Source: Massilimicrobiota sp. An134 (GTDB lineage Bacteria; Bacillota_I; Bacilli_A; Erysipelotrichales; Coprobacillaceae). From it: 41,133 nucleotides of DNA. The stretch is taken from assembly GCF_002160815.1 (NCBI RefSeq), contig NZ_NFLH01000022.1, positions 1-41,133 on the forward strand, in the 5' to 3' direction. The translations under genes and the position numbers were made by a program. A model generated the notes under the pieces. That model was not told where the DNA came from. It searched no databases and saw only the letters and a list, made by a program, of their open reading frames with translations. How positions within the stretch are numbered: the first letter of the stretch is position 1; each line of letters begins with the position of its first letter. Below, piece after piece: positions 27,369 through 36,271 of this stretch.

Positions 27369-29327
27369 ATGAACAATAAGAATAAGAGTTTAATAAAAGC
27401 CATATTGCCTTGGGTTCTTGTCATTATTTTATTGAGTTCATTAGTTCCATTATTAAATATGGGGCGTACAAATGAAGTGAACTATACTGAGTTTACGGAA
27501 ATTGTCAATAAAGAAAATGTAACTGAAGTATCTGTGATGCCTGGTATTTATGTGACAAGTGTAGAAGGACAATATACAAAGACTAAAGAAGGTCAAGAAG
27601 TCAATTATACATTTAAAACAAATGTTCCACAGACTGATCAGGAATTAGATTCTTTAATTCAGTTAATGGAAGATAAAGGTATTACAGTTGAAGTTTTAGA
27701 TGCAAAAAGTGAAAATATGTTGGTAGATACTTTATTAGGTTTACTTCCATATATTTTATTGATTGGTGTGATGTTTTTTGTAATGAGAAGTATTGGTGGT
27801 GGCGGGGGTGCCAATGCCAAAGCTTTCGATTTTGGAAACTCACGTGCGAAATTAGAGAAAGACAGCAAAACAAGATTTACAGATGTTGCTGGAGCAGATG
27901 AAGAAAAAGAAGAATTAAAAGAATTAGTAGATTTCTTGAAAAATCCAAAGAAATTTGCCAACATGGGGGCTAAAATTCCTAGAGGTGTATTACTTGTAGG
28001 GCCTCCAGGTACAGGTAAAACATTACTTGCAAGAGCAGTGGCTGGTGAAGCCAATGTACCTTTCTATTCTATTTCAGGTTCTGAATTCGTAGAAATGTTC
28101 GTTGGTGTTGGTGCTGGACGTGTGCGTGATATGTTTAAAAAAGCAAAACAAAATGCACCATGTATCATCTTCATTGATGAAATTGATGCTGTGGGGCGTC
28201 AAAGAGGAACTGGTGTCGGTGGTGGACATGATGAACGTGAACAGACATTGAACCAGTTGTTAGTTGAAATGGATGGATTTAGTGGTAATGAAGGTATTAT
28301 CATTTTAGCAGCAACAAACCGTGCTGATGTCTTAGACCCTGCATTACTTCGTCCAGGACGTTTTGATAGACAAATTCAAGTTGCAAACCCAGATAAAAAA
28401 GCGAGAGCTGAAATCTTACGTGTTCACGCACGTAATAAGAAATTTACAGATGATGTGAATTTTGATAACATTGCACAACGTACTCCTGGTTTCTCAGGTG
28501 CAGAGTTAGCTAACGTATTAAATGAAGCGGCTTTATTAGCGGTTCGTTTAGGACATAAACGTATTACTTTAGATGATGTTGATGAAGCGATTGACCGTGT
28601 TATTGGTGGACCAGCGAAAAAATCACGTAAGTATACAGAAAAAGAAAGAAAATTGGTTGCTTATCATGAAGCAGGACACGCAATTATTGGTTTAACTTTA
28701 GAGGATGCCAATAAAGTTCAAAAAGTCACAATTATTCCTAGAGGCCAAGCTGGTGGATATAACTTAATGACACCAAAAGAAGAAACATATTTCCAAACAA
28801 AATCACAGTTAATGGCAAGCATCACTGGATTCATGGGTGGACGTGTGGCTGAAGAAATCTTCTTTGGTGATGTCTCTTCTGGTGCGCATAATGATATTGA
28901 ACAGGCGACTCGTATTGCCAGATTAATGGTTACTGAATTAGGTATGTCTGATTTAGGACCAATTAAATATGATTCTGGTCATGATGCAGTATTCTTAGGT
29001 AGAGATTATTCATCTACAAGCAATACACATTCTGGTCAAATTGCTTATGAAATTGATCAGCAAGTTCGTAAGATTATTGATACTTGTTATGAACAATGTC
29101 GTCAGATTATCAATGAACAAAAAGATAAGTTAATTATTATTGCGAATGCTTTATTAGAGCATGAAACATTAAATAATGAACAAATTGAATCATTATATAA
29201 CACTGGACATATGTTAGAAATGGATAATGGTGTGGATGATGATGATCATCATGATCAAAACCCACCAGTAGAAGAAAAGAAAAGCACAGTGAATTTAGAT
29301 GATGATTTATTAGATGAAATGAAATAA
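27369..29327 (+). CDS. ftsH: ATP-dependent zinc metalloprotease FtsH
   Basis: A 652-residue membrane AAA+ protease that degrades misfolded membrane and regulatory proteins. Membrane spans lie at about 11-29 and 122-140, enclosing a short extracytoplasmic domain. Walker A GPPGTGKT is at 211-218, Walker B IIFIDEID near 267-273, the second region of homology contains [19 protein letters not shown], and the zinc site HEAGH is at 433-437. The tail is acidic with a His/Asp run. A hairpin follows its stop, before the small peptide gene and hslO. Confidence 0.97.
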   Translation: MNNKNKSLIKAILPWVLVIILLSSLVPLLNMGRTNEVNYTEFTEIVNKENVTEVSVMPGIYVTSVEGQYTKTKEGQEVNYTFKTNVPQTDQELDSLIQLMEDKGITVEVLDAKSENMLVDTLLGLLPYILLIGVMFFVMRSIGGGGGANAKAFDFGNSRAKLEKDSKTRFTDVAGADEEKEELKELVDFLKNPKKFANMGAKIPRGVLLVGPPGTGKTLLARAVAGEANVPFYSISGSEFVEMFVGVGAGRVRDMFKKAKQNAPCIIFIDEIDAVGRQRGTGVGGGHDEREQTLNQLLVEMDGFSGNEGIIILAATNRADVLDPALLRPGRFDRQIQVANPDKKARAEILRVHARNKKFTDDVNFDNIAQRTPGFSGAELANVLNEAALLAVRLGHKRITLDDVDEAIDRVIGGPAKKSRKYTEKERKLVAYHEAGHAIIGLTLEDANKVQKVTIIPRGQAGGYNLMTPKEETYFQTKSQLMASITGFMGGRVAEEIFFGDVSSGAHNDIEQATRIARLMVTELGMSDLGPIKYDSGHDAVFLGRDYSSTSNTHSGQIAYEIDQQVRKIIDTCYEQCRQIINEQKDKLIIIANALLEHETLNNEQIESLYNTGHMLEMDNGVDDDDHHDQNPPVEEKKSTVNLDDDLLDEMK

Positions 29328-29348
29328 GCACGTATGTGCTTATTTTTG
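29322..29348 (+). terminator. Hairpin between ftsH and hslO
   Basis: AATAAGCAC-GTAT-GTGCTTATT followed by TTTG, starting in the ftsH stop codon. As no strong promoter separates it from the next genes, it may act as a partial terminator that lowers hslO expression. Confidence 0.8.
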
Positions 29349-29363
29349 TAAGAGGAGATTACA

Positions 29364-29456
29364 ATGAAAAGAAGTACAATGAGTAAATTATTGGTTCTTA
29401 TTATTATTGCGTCTATGGTTATTCCGTTAATTGGTTACTTTGCGCTAGGAGGTTAA
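29364..29456 (+). CDS. Thirty-residue single-span membrane peptide between ftsH and hslO
   Basis: AGAGGAGATT precedes an ATG that opens a 30-codon frame: a basic start (MKRSTMSK) followed by one hydrophobic helix and a glycine end. Its stop overlaps the AGGAGG ribosome-binding site of hslO, so its translation would be tied to hslO. It might resemble the very small DUF4044-type peptides, but I am not confident. A role with FtsH is possible by position only. Confidence 0.6.
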   Translation: MKRSTMSKLLVLIIIASMVIPLIGYFALGG

Positions 29457-29459
29457 AAG

Positions 29460-30332
29460 ATGAAAGATTATTTAGTGAGAGGTTTAGTACAATCAAAAAA
29501 CTGTCGTGTATTTGCATGTACAACACAGCATTTATTAGAAACAGCAAGACAAAAGCATGACTTATGGCCAACAGCTTCAGCAGCTTTAGGACGTTTGATG
29601 TCAGCTACTTTGATGCTTGGAGCGATGAATAAAAATCATGAGAAAATGACTGTCACAATGAACGGTGGTGGATCTATTGGCACATTGATGGCATGTACAC
29701 ATAGTGATGGGAAAATTAAAGCTTTTGTTGGAAATCCACATGTTCATTATACTTATGAAGATACAGGTAAACTCGGTGTTGGTTTAGCTGTAGGGAATCA
29801 GGGAACTTTACAAGTGATTAAGGATATGGGATTAAAAGAACCATTTGTTGGGACTGTACCTATCCAAACTGGTGAAATTGGTGAAGATTTTTCTTATTAT
29901 TTTATGGTATCAGAACAGGTGCCATCTGTCGTTTCATTAGGTGTTCTTGTTGATACAACAAATGAAATCTTATCTAGTGGTGGATTTATTATCCAACTTT
30001 TACCTGAAGCCAGTGATGAAGATATTTCTTATATTGAAGATAAAATGAGAAATTTCCCAGCAGTTTCTGCTTTATTAAATGAAGGTCATACACCTGAAGA
30101 AATATTAAAAATGATTTTTGAAGATGTTGAAATATTAGATACGCAAGATTTATCTTTTGAATGTGATTGTTCAAAAGATAAAATGAGAAATGCATTAATG
30201 ACAGTAGGAAAAGATGAAATTCAAGCCATGATTGATGAAGATCATGGTTGCGAAATGACATGTCAGTTCTGTAATTCAAAGTATACTTTTAGTGAAGATG
30301 AATTAAAATCATTATTAGAGGATATCCAGTAG
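29460..30332 (+). CDS. hslO: Redox-regulated chaperone Hsp33
   Basis: A 290-residue holdase activated by oxidation. The N-terminal domain matches Hsp33 (TARQKHDLWPTASAALGRLM). The zinc redox switch is CDC at 235-237 and CQFC at 268-271, giving the usual CxC and CxxC pair; an extra Cys264 lies near it. AGGAGG at 29447-29452 sits within the end of the preceding small gene. The ftsH-hslO order is conserved in Firmicutes. Confidence 0.96.
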   Translation: MKDYLVRGLVQSKNCRVFACTTQHLLETARQKHDLWPTASAALGRLMSATLMLGAMNKNHEKMTVTMNGGGSIGTLMACTHSDGKIKAFVGNPHVHYTYEDTGKLGVGLAVGNQGTLQVIKDMGLKEPFVGTVPIQTGEIGEDFSYYFMVSEQVPSVVSLGVLVDTTNEILSSGGFIIQLLPEASDEDISYIEDKMRNFPAVSALLNEGHTPEEILKMIFEDVEILDTQDLSFECDCSKDKMRNALMTVGKDEIQAMIDEDHGCEMTCQFCNSKYTFSEDELKSLLEDIQ

Positions 30333-30347
30333 GATATTCTTTTTTTG
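30318..30347 (+). terminator. Terminator of hslO
   Basis: A 10-bp stem with GGATATCC-AGTA-GGATATTC at its core, followed by T7. It overlaps the end of the gene. Confidence 0.85.
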
Positions 30348-30505
30348 TTGTGAAATCATAGAGTGTTTTATGTATATAAAAACTTTTAAGATAATGATTT
30401 GTCAGAGGATGAAAAGAAATGATTGTATGATGTATTCATGATATAATTGTATTGTAAAAATATAATTTATCATGAAAATGCGTTATGAGAAAGTGAGATG
30501 AAAAT

Positions 30506-31030
30506 ATGGGAAATGGTATTATCATTTATCAATCAAAGTATGGATCAACAAAAAAATATGTCAATTGGTTAATTGAAGAAACTCAATTTGATTATATAGA
30601 AACACCACATGCGAAGATAAAAGATATAGAAAAATATAATACAATTGTTTTGTGTGGTGGTATCTATGCTTCTGGTATAGCAGGTTTATCATTTCTTAGA
30701 AAAAACTATCAATTATTAAAAAATAAAAAAATAGCTATACTTTGTGTTGGCGCATCACCATTTGACAAGAAAGCATTTAATGAAGTAAAAGCACATAATC
30801 TTAAAGAAGATTTAAAAAATGTACCAACATTTTATGCGAGAGGTGCCTGGGATGAAGAAAAAATGTCATTGAAAGATAGAACTTTATGCAAAATGTTACA
30901 AAAGGCTATAGCAAAAAAAGATCCTAGCACTTATGAACCTTGGATGAAAGCACTCATGAGTGCAGTAGGAGAAAAATGTGATTGGACTGATAAGGAATAT
31001 CTAAGACCATTATTGGATTATATTCAATAG
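30506..31030 (+). CDS. Flavodoxin-domain protein
   Basis: A 174-residue protein. The N terminus IIIYQSKYGSTKKYVNWL is the FMN phosphate-binding loop of flavodoxins, and IVLCGGIYASGIAGLSFL matches the loop seen in the Flavodoxin_5/HemG-like group. The C-terminal third is longer than in simple flavodoxins and helical. It is not a full HemG in context: no haem genes are near. It probably carries electrons or acts as a quinone/flavin reductase. The 173-bp gap before it has AT-rich promoter-like boxes (TATAAT near 30,460) but nothing else. Confidence 0.82.
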   Translation: MGNGIIIYQSKYGSTKKYVNWLIEETQFDYIETPHAKIKDIEKYNTIVLCGGIYASGIAGLSFLRKNYQLLKNKKIAILCVGASPFDKKAFNEVKAHNLKEDLKNVPTFYARGAWDEEKMSLKDRTLCKMLQKAIAKKDPSTYEPWMKALMSAVGEKCDWTDKEYLRPLLDYIQ

Positions 31031-31060
31031 AAATAATCGTTTATAGAGGTGATGAAGAAT

Positions 31061-31600
31061 ATGACAAGATATGTTGCCTTATTGAGAGGAATCAATGTAA
31101 GTGGAAAAAATAAAGTCTCTATGCCAGCATTGAAAGAAGGCTTTGAACAACTTGCGTTTGAAGATGTTAAGACTTATCTTAATAGTGGAAATGTTATTTT
31201 TTCTAGTCACGAAGATAATATAAAGAAGTTGACAAATCAAATTGAACTCATGATTCACAATCAGTTTCGTTTAGACATTTCTGTTTTTGTTATATCAAAA
31301 CAAGATCTTCTAGATATTTTACACAATTCACCTCAATGGTGGGGCAATAATAACAAAGATATTTATGATAATCTTATTTTTATTATACCACCAGCAAAAT
31401 TCTTGGATGTCTATAATGAAATAGGGGAACAAAAAAAAGAATTAGAAAAGATAGAGAATTATAAAGAAGTGATATTTTGGTCTTTTAGTCGTAAAGATTA
31501 TCAAAAAACAAATTGGTGGTCTAAGACAGCAAGTGCAAATATCAGTGCAAAACTAACGATAAGAATAGCAAATACAGTCAGAAAAATAGCCAATATGTAA
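31061..31600 (+). CDS. DUF1697 family protein
   Basis: A 179-residue protein that begins TRYVALLRGINVSGKNKVSM and continues with VKTYLNSGNVIFSS, the strongly conserved opening of DUF1697. The tail also fits (YDNLIFIIPP, WSKTASANISAKLTIRIANT). The function of the family is not established. AGAGGTGAT upstream allows ATG 31061 or ATG 31052; I prefer the first because the protein family usually starts there. It is 30 bases after the flavodoxin gene and may share its transcript. Confidence 0.9.
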   Translation: MTRYVALLRGINVSGKNKVSMPALKEGFEQLAFEDVKTYLNSGNVIFSSHEDNIKKLTNQIELMIHNQFRLDISVFVISKQDLLDILHNSPQWWGNNNKDIYDNLIFIIPPAKFLDVYNEIGEQKKELEKIENYKEVIFWSFSRKDYQKTNWWSKTASANISAKLTIRIANTVRKIANM

Positions 31601-31658
31601 TCACTTTTCAAATAATGGAATAAAATGAAAAGTTATATAGATAAAGATAAATTGTTAT

Positions 31659-31698
31659 AAAAAAAGAAGGCACAAGGGGAAGGTGCCTTCTCTTTTTT
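31659..31698. terminator. Terminator between DUF1697 and NUDIX genes
   Basis: AGAAGGCAC and GTGCCTTCT pair around a 9-nt purine loop, with A6 on the left and T6 on the right, so it may act in both directions. Confidence 0.88.
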
Positions 31699-31728
31699 GG
31701 GGTTTACCAATATTAGGAATATAACTTT

Positions 31729-31787
31729 GATAACTTACATCTATTTTATATTGGGGAGGAAAAATAGAGGGGAAAGTGTAAGTTATC
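31729..31787. repeat. Long interrupted inverted repeat before the NUDIX stop
   Basis: GATAACTTACA (31729-31739) pairs perfectly with TGTAAGTTATC (31777-31787), and inside it TCTATTTT (31740-31747) pairs with AAAATAGA (31761-31768). The unpaired part is a 13-nt loop and an 8-nt GGGGAAAG bulge on one side. There is no T run, so it is not a simple terminator. It overlaps the 3' end of the NUDIX gene. Confidence 0.75.
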
Positions 31788-32229
31788 TGTTTATATGGTT
31801 GACAGATCTTTTATTTTTATTCAAATAAAATTCAATAAATTTGAGTGAGGGTAAATAAATATTTTTAGGTAACTCATTTAATGAAAACCAGCACCATTCA
31901 TCTTGTTTATCAGGTTCCATAACTTGGAGCTTACCATCATATTTTTTAGCCACAACATGAATCGTTACAAAATGTTTATCTTTTTGAAAATCATCAACAA
32001 CATTAACAATATGTAAATCATCAATATGAAGATTTGTTTCTTCTTTGACTTCTCTTTTGGCACATTCATATATTGTTTCATCAAATTCCTGTTTGCCACC
32101 TGGTAGACACCAGCAATCAGGTTGATAGATACCACCTGTATCTTCATAATGAGCATTTCTATGTCCCATGAGTATTTGATTATCGTGAATAATCATAACA
32201 CCTACACCCACTTTTATGTGTTTTTCCAT
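31783..32229 (-). CDS. NUDIX hydrolase
   Basis: A 148-residue pyrophosphohydrolase. The NUDIX box is GGKQEFDETIYECAKREVKEET, fitting G-x5-E-x7-R-E-x2-E-E. The upstream strand GVGVMIIHDNQILMGHRNA and the WCLPGG loop are also typical. It resembles MutT-like enzymes cleaning oxidised or damaged nucleotides, but the substrate is open. GAGGTGATC fits the ATG at 32229; a longer upstream reading frame has no ribosome-binding site and runs through a hairpin. Confidence 0.92.
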   Translation of the reverse strand: MEKHIKVGVGVMIIHDNQILMGHRNAHYEDTGGIYQPDCWCLPGGKQEFDETIYECAKREVKEETNLHIDDLHIVNVVDDFQKDKHFVTIHVVAKKYDGKLQVMEPDKQDEWCWFSLNELPKNIYLPSLKFIEFYLNKNKRSVNHINR

Positions 32230-32257
32230 CTTGATCACCTCAATCATCATTATAACA

Positions 32258-32295
32258 AAAAAATACGATTCTTTTGATGAGAATCGCATTTGTTT
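32258..32295 (-). terminator. Terminator-like hairpin in the NUDIX leader
   Basis: On the minus strand GCGATTC-9 nt-GAATCGT is followed by A and T7, and only then comes a TATAAT-like box before the NUDIX gene. It is placed as an attenuator for any transcript starting further upstream, or stops antisense transcripts from the dusB side. Confidence 0.55.
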
Positions 32296-32401
32296 ATTAC
32301 TAACAATGTATTTTGAATGGGAGAGGGAAAATATTACATTGCCAATGGAAAATTTATTTTTTTATCGCCTCCTATGTTTTATACTATATCAAGTATTTGT
32401 C

Positions 32402-32429
32402 TTTGTATTTTCAAGAAAGTATGTTATAT
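32402..32429 (+). promoter_or_regulatory. Putative dusB promoter
   Basis: TTGTAT and TATATT (32424-32429) lie about 16 bp apart. A start site seven bases on would fall at an in-frame ATG (32436), so the transcript could be leaderless or nearly so. Confidence 0.4.
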
Positions 32430-32447
32430 TGTGTTATGGTGAAAAAA

Positions 32448-33443
32448 ATGAAAATTGGAAATATAGAAATTAAAAATAGAATTATTATGGCGCCTATGGC
32501 GGGTATCACAAATGTTGCGTTTAGAAAGATTATTAAAGAATTTGGAGCTGGGCTAGTCGTTAGTGAAATGGTTAGTGATAAAGCCTTATGTTATGGTAAT
32601 CAAAAAACGATTGAAATGTTGACGATTGATGAAGATGAACATCCAGTCAGTATACAGATATTTGGTGGGGATGTAGATTCCATGGTCAAAGCAGCCAAGT
32701 TTGTAGATGAACATTCCAACTGTGATATTATTGATATTAATATGGGATGTCCTGTTCAGAAAGTTTTAAAAGCTCATGCTGGAAGTTATTTATTGCAGTA
32801 TCCAGATTTGGTTTATGATATTGTTAAAAATGTGGTGGAAGCTGTCAGTAAGCCAGTGACTGTTAAGATACGTATTGGTTATGACTTTGATTCTATTAAC
32901 TGTGTAGAAATTGCAAAATTGATTGAAAAAGCAGGAGCGAGCGCTATTGCTGTACATGGAAGAACACGTTCACAAATGTATGAAGGTCATGCTAACTGGG
33001 ACTATATCAGACAGGTGAAAGAAGCTGTCTCTATTCCCGTTATTGGTAATGGAGATGTCAAAACGGCTCAAGATGCAAAACGTATGTTGGAAGAAACAGG
33101 TTGTGATGCTGTGATGGTTGGAAGAGCAGCACTTGGGAATCCATGGGTTATTCAACAGATGGTTGCTTATGTTGAAAATGGAGTTTTATTAGAAGAACCA
33201 ACAATGGATGAAAAACTCAATCAATGCTTATCACATGCTAAAAGATTAATGAGTGTTGAGGGCGAAAAAAATGCCATGAGACAAATGCGAGGGCACGCTC
33301 CATGGTATATCAAAGGTTTAAAATCAGCAAGTGCTATTAAGAATCATCTTTCTAAAGTCAATACATATAATGAATTAGAAGAGATTATAGAAAAATATCG
33401 TATTTATTTACATACAGGTGATAAAGCAGTTTTTGAGGAATGA
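32448..33443 (+). CDS. dusB: tRNA dihydrouridine synthase
   Basis: A 331-residue FMN enzyme reducing uridines in tRNA. The TIM-barrel landmarks are APMAGITNVAFR, INMGCPVQKV (catalytic Cys), AIAVHGRTRSQMYEG, VIGNGDV and VGRAALGNPWV, and the helical C-terminal domain is complete. I start at ATG 32448 (MKIGNIEIKNRIIMAPMAG), the usual family beginning; ATG 32436 is the alternative, and longer starts are implausible. In Firmicutes dusB is normally followed by lysS; here lysS is missing and only a 3' fragment survives at 39.6 kb on the other strand. Confidence 0.95.
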   Translation: MKIGNIEIKNRIIMAPMAGITNVAFRKIIKEFGAGLVVSEMVSDKALCYGNQKTIEMLTIDEDEHPVSIQIFGGDVDSMVKAAKFVDEHSNCDIIDINMGCPVQKVLKAHAGSYLLQYPDLVYDIVKNVVEAVSKPVTVKIRIGYDFDSINCVEIAKLIEKAGASAIAVHGRTRSQMYEGHANWDYIRQVKEAVSIPVIGNGDVKTAQDAKRMLEETGCDAVMVGRAALGNPWVIQQMVAYVENGVLLEEPTMDEKLNQCLSHAKRLMSVEGEKNAMRQMRGHAPWYIKGLKSASAIKNHLSKVNTYNELEEIIEKYRIYLHTGDKAVFEE

Positions 33444-33457
33444 TAGGGGAAAACACT

Positions 33458-34437
33458 ATGGGGAAATTAAAAAAGAAATTATTTTACCAATTTTAGGTAT
33501 ATTTGTTATTGTGTGCATTATAGGTGTTATTTTATGGAATAGGCAAGATTTTCATTTAATCAAAGATACATTAACTTTGGAATATGGAGAAACTTTACCA
33601 AATCAATTTGATGATTTTATTGAGACTAATGGTGATATTGAAAATATTGAATATAGTAGTCAAGATATAGATGATTTTGAAGAAGTATTAGATGTTGGAG
33701 ATTATACAATTGATTTTCAATTGGGAAATAAAAAAGAAACTTTATATATTTCAGTAGAAGATACGACGTCACCTCGATTACAATTACGAGAAGAAGTAAC
33801 TGCTTTACAAAATCATACTATTGATTATGAAGAATGCCTATCTATACAGGATTTATCGGAATATGAGACTACCATTATTGATGATGATGTCAATTACAAT
33901 ACACCAGGAAAATATGTTGCGAAAGCTATAGTTAAAGATGAATATCAAAATCAATCAACAATAGATATACCTGTTACGATTGAAGAAGTAACTTTGAAAG
34001 CTTCAAATGCGTCAATGACTTTGAAACCAAATGAAACACAGACATTAAAAGTAACGACAAATAGTCATCATGCAATTACATATGCATCAAGCAATCCAGA
34101 TGTTGTGACTGTAGATGAAGCAGGTCATATATCTGCTTTAAAAGCAGGAACTGCAACAATAAGTGCTAGTGTTGATGGACATACCCAAACATGTCATATT
34201 ACAGTTCCTTCTACACAAAAGAAATCAACAACATCATCTCATCATACAACACATCACTCTTCTACAAATGGAACAACACAATCATCAAATAATTATGTAG
34301 GAGAAACAGTTTATATAACAAAAACAGGTGAAAAATATCATCGCGATGGTTGTCGTTATTTAAGAAGAAGTCAGATTGCTATTTCATTAAGTGATACAAA
34401 GAATCGTGGATATACAGCATGTAGTGTATGTTTCTAA
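33458..34437 (+). CDS. Membrane-anchored Big2 protein with a C-terminal Cys motif; needs a -1 frameshift
   Basis: TAGGGGA at 33444-33450 precedes ATG 33458, but this frame ends after 12 codons. At its codons 4-6 is TTA AAA AAG, which contains A AAA AAG in phase; a -1 slip there joins MGKLKK to EIILPILGIFVIV and an open frame to 34437, giving about 326 residues. The product has one N-terminal membrane span, two beta-rich extracellular regions, a Big2 Ig-like domain (about 190-265), a Ser/Thr/His linker, and a C-terminal domain YHRDGCRYL...ACSVCF with paired cysteines, found at the ends of various secreted proteins. The intact frame argues for function. GTG 33418 inside dusB is a less likely unshifted start. 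Confidence 0.75.
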
Positions 34438-34463
34438 ATATAAAAGTGATATAAATATATGAA

Positions 34464-34490
34464 AAAGAAATGCGAACATTTCTTTTTTTT
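34464..34490. terminator. Bidirectional terminator between the Big2 and LytTR genes
   Basis: AAAGAAATG-CGAA-CATTTCTTT is a 9-bp stem with a tetraloop, an A run before it and T8 through it and behind. Confidence 0.88.
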
Positions 34491-34492
34491 CT

Positions 34493-35113
34493 TTATTTCA
34501 ATTGTGATTTATATTTTTGACCAATAGGTAGGCATGTATGAGAGTTCATATAAACATAGGTAGAGGTCTTTTTTTGAATATAAGCCTTATTAATAATGTA
34601 TGATTTATGAATTTGAATAAATCCTAATGGTTTTAACTTCCTTAATATTTGTGATAGTTTTTCTCTTACTTTAAATGTTGCGCTTTCGGTATGAATGAAT
34701 ACATAATGTCCATAAGATTCAATGTATTCAATTCTTTGTGAGTTAATTCTAATAGTTTGATAACCGGATTTAAAATTTAATATTGTCCCTAAACCACGTT
34801 CTTTATATTGTAGAATTTCTATTAAATGAATAATGTCTTTTTCAATATGTGAAAGCCTAACAAAAGTTAAAGGGTTGTATTCTAATAATTCAAACATATA
34901 TTCTCCATTTTCAATTAAGAATATAAAATCTAAATGATAAAAAGATAATGTCTCCATTTCTTTAATATCTTGAATTGAGCGAATTTGTTTGATAAAGATG
35001 GCATTGACTAAATGGTTATTATATTGAATATAGGTTATGTTTTGAAAGTATGTGTTAAAATATCTTTTGAGTATTTGAGTATATTGAACTTCACACTGTA
35101 AAATAATATTCAC
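34493..35113 (-). CDS. LytTR-domain regulator with a degenerate receiver
   Basis: A 206-residue DNA-binding protein. The LytTR domain is at about 105-206 (IRINSQRIEYIESYGHYVFI, FKVREKLSQILRKL, GFIQIHKSYIIN). The N-terminal half has the length of a receiver, but I see no clear DD pair or phospho-acceptor (FYHLDFIFLIENGEYMFELL occupies that place), so phosphorylation is doubtful. It shares one base with the end of the membrane-protein gene upstream, which suggests a two-gene control unit. LytTR proteins often regulate bacteriocins, virulence or their own membrane partners. Confidence 0.88.
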   Translation of the reverse strand: MNIILQCEVQYTQILKRYFNTYFQNITYIQYNNHLVNAIFIKQIRSIQDIKEMETLSFYHLDFIFLIENGEYMFELLEYNPLTFVRLSHIEKDIIHLIEILQYKERGLGTILNFKSGYQTIRINSQRIEYIESYGHYVFIHTESATFKVREKLSQILRKLKPLGFIQIHKSYIINKAYIQKKTSTYVYMNSHTCLPIGQKYKSQLK

Positions 35114-35739
35114 TATTTTATTTTCTCCTTTTCAAGTGATTCAATGTATTCCTGAAATTGATAACTATTTGTACTTAACACAGACCTCAAATTGTATTTA
35201 TCAACGATTTCAATATGTTGCTGTTCTAATAATTGTAGTGCTTGTTCATAATCACCTTTTTCTATCTGATTAATGCTTGTCGGGAAAATGGTAAAAACAG
35301 AACCATCATGCATTAAAAAAGTCATTTTTAATCTATAACCTTTCTGTGCCCATCCTGCGAATTGGGTAATATAAGATAGATTAACTTTTAAAATTTGATT
35401 TGCTTTCATAGAAGTGTTGGGAATGGCTTTTTTGTTTTTTAAAATACGAAAGACTTCGACAAGCTGATTCAAAAATCCTTTAGCGTGGTAATAATTAACA
35501 CTTTGCATGGTAAACTCTAAAGTTTCATAGGAACCAATAATAGGTGTTAGAAATAACATAGTTAAAATATATATAAAAAAAGAAAAGATATAGTTATTGA
35601 TAAGTGGTAAATTTGTATAAAGGTGAAAGATATTAAAAAATCCAACAGCAGTCAATAAGCCAAAAACAGATAAATATATCCAACTGAAAACAATTCCTTT
35701 TCTTGACATTCTTTCTCCAATGGTAACTTTCTTATCCAT
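35113..35739 (-). CDS. Membrane protein partnered with the LytTR regulator
   Basis: A 208-residue protein of no recognised family. Two or three membrane spans lie in residues 17-75 (GIVFSWIYLSVFGLLTAVGF, IFSFFIYILTMLFLTPIIG), followed by a cytoplasmic part of about 130 residues that looks alpha/beta, possibly PH-like (YRLKMTFLMHDGSVFTIFP). A strong AAGGAGG precedes the ATG. It is the first gene of a two-gene operon with the LytTR protein, so a membrane anchor, sensor or inhibitor of that regulator is plausible, as in LytTR regulatory systems. It is not a histidine kinase. Confidence 0.7.
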   Translation of the reverse strand: MDKKVTIGERMSRKGIVFSWIYLSVFGLLTAVGFFNIFHLYTNLPLINNYIFSFFIYILTMLFLTPIIGSYETLEFTMQSVNYYHAKGFLNQLVEVFRILKNKKAIPNTSMKANQILKVNLSYITQFAGWAQKGYRLKMTFLMHDGSVFTIFPTSINQIEKGDYEQALQLLEQQHIEIVDKYNLRSVLSTNSYQFQEYIESLEKEKIK

Positions 35740-35901
35740 AGATTGTAGCCTCCTTACACCTTCATTATATTTTATAGAGTGTTTTAATGAATAGATTAGG
35801 CATGAACAGGACTTGAGATGTCATGAAAAATATTTTTAAGTTATATGCAATAATTGAGTACGTGGATATATCATTAATAAAACTGAAAAGAATAATTCTT
35901 A

Positions 35902-36219
35902 TTATTTTGAATATTTTCTTCTTATAAAAGCTTCATAGATTCCTATGACAATAAACATTCCAGGTATAGTAGTGAAAATAGCTATGCGAAGAACAATTGT
36001 TTGATCTAAAATAACACCTTCTAAAACAAAAATAAGTCCATAAATAAATAATAATAATGCAGTTGCATGATTATGTGCAGTGACATCTGATATGTTTTTA
36101 GCGAGTAATGGACGTGTATTATGATAAATTGTTAAAGGTTTTTTAGATATATAATGATAAATTGCAGAAATTATTATGATGAATCCAATAATAATGACTA
36201 AATATTTTTCATTGCTCAT
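35902..36219 (-). CDS. Small three-span membrane protein
   Basis: A 105-residue hydrophobic protein with three predicted membrane spans and a basic end (IRRKYSK). GGAGGAATA on the minus strand supports ATG 36219; an earlier ATG at 36234 lies directly before that site. The segment KPLTIYHNTRPLLAKNISDVTAHN between spans one and two is polar and might be conserved, but I do not recognise the family. It is about 50 bases downstream of the truncated GH1 gene on the same strand. Confidence 0.7.
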   Translation of the reverse strand: MSNEKYLVIIIGFIIIISAIYHYISKKPLTIYHNTRPLLAKNISDVTAHNHATALLLFIYGLIFVLEGVILDQTIVLRIAIFTTIPGMFIVIGIYEAFIRRKYSK

Positions 36220-36271
36220 ATTATATTCCTCCATGATTGTTTTTTTTCATCTATTATTATATCATATTTGA

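Noticed and set aside
27659-28054. Long minus-strand frame inside ftsH
   Set aside because: It is the antisense image of the strongly conserved FtsH AAA+ region, with no start signal.
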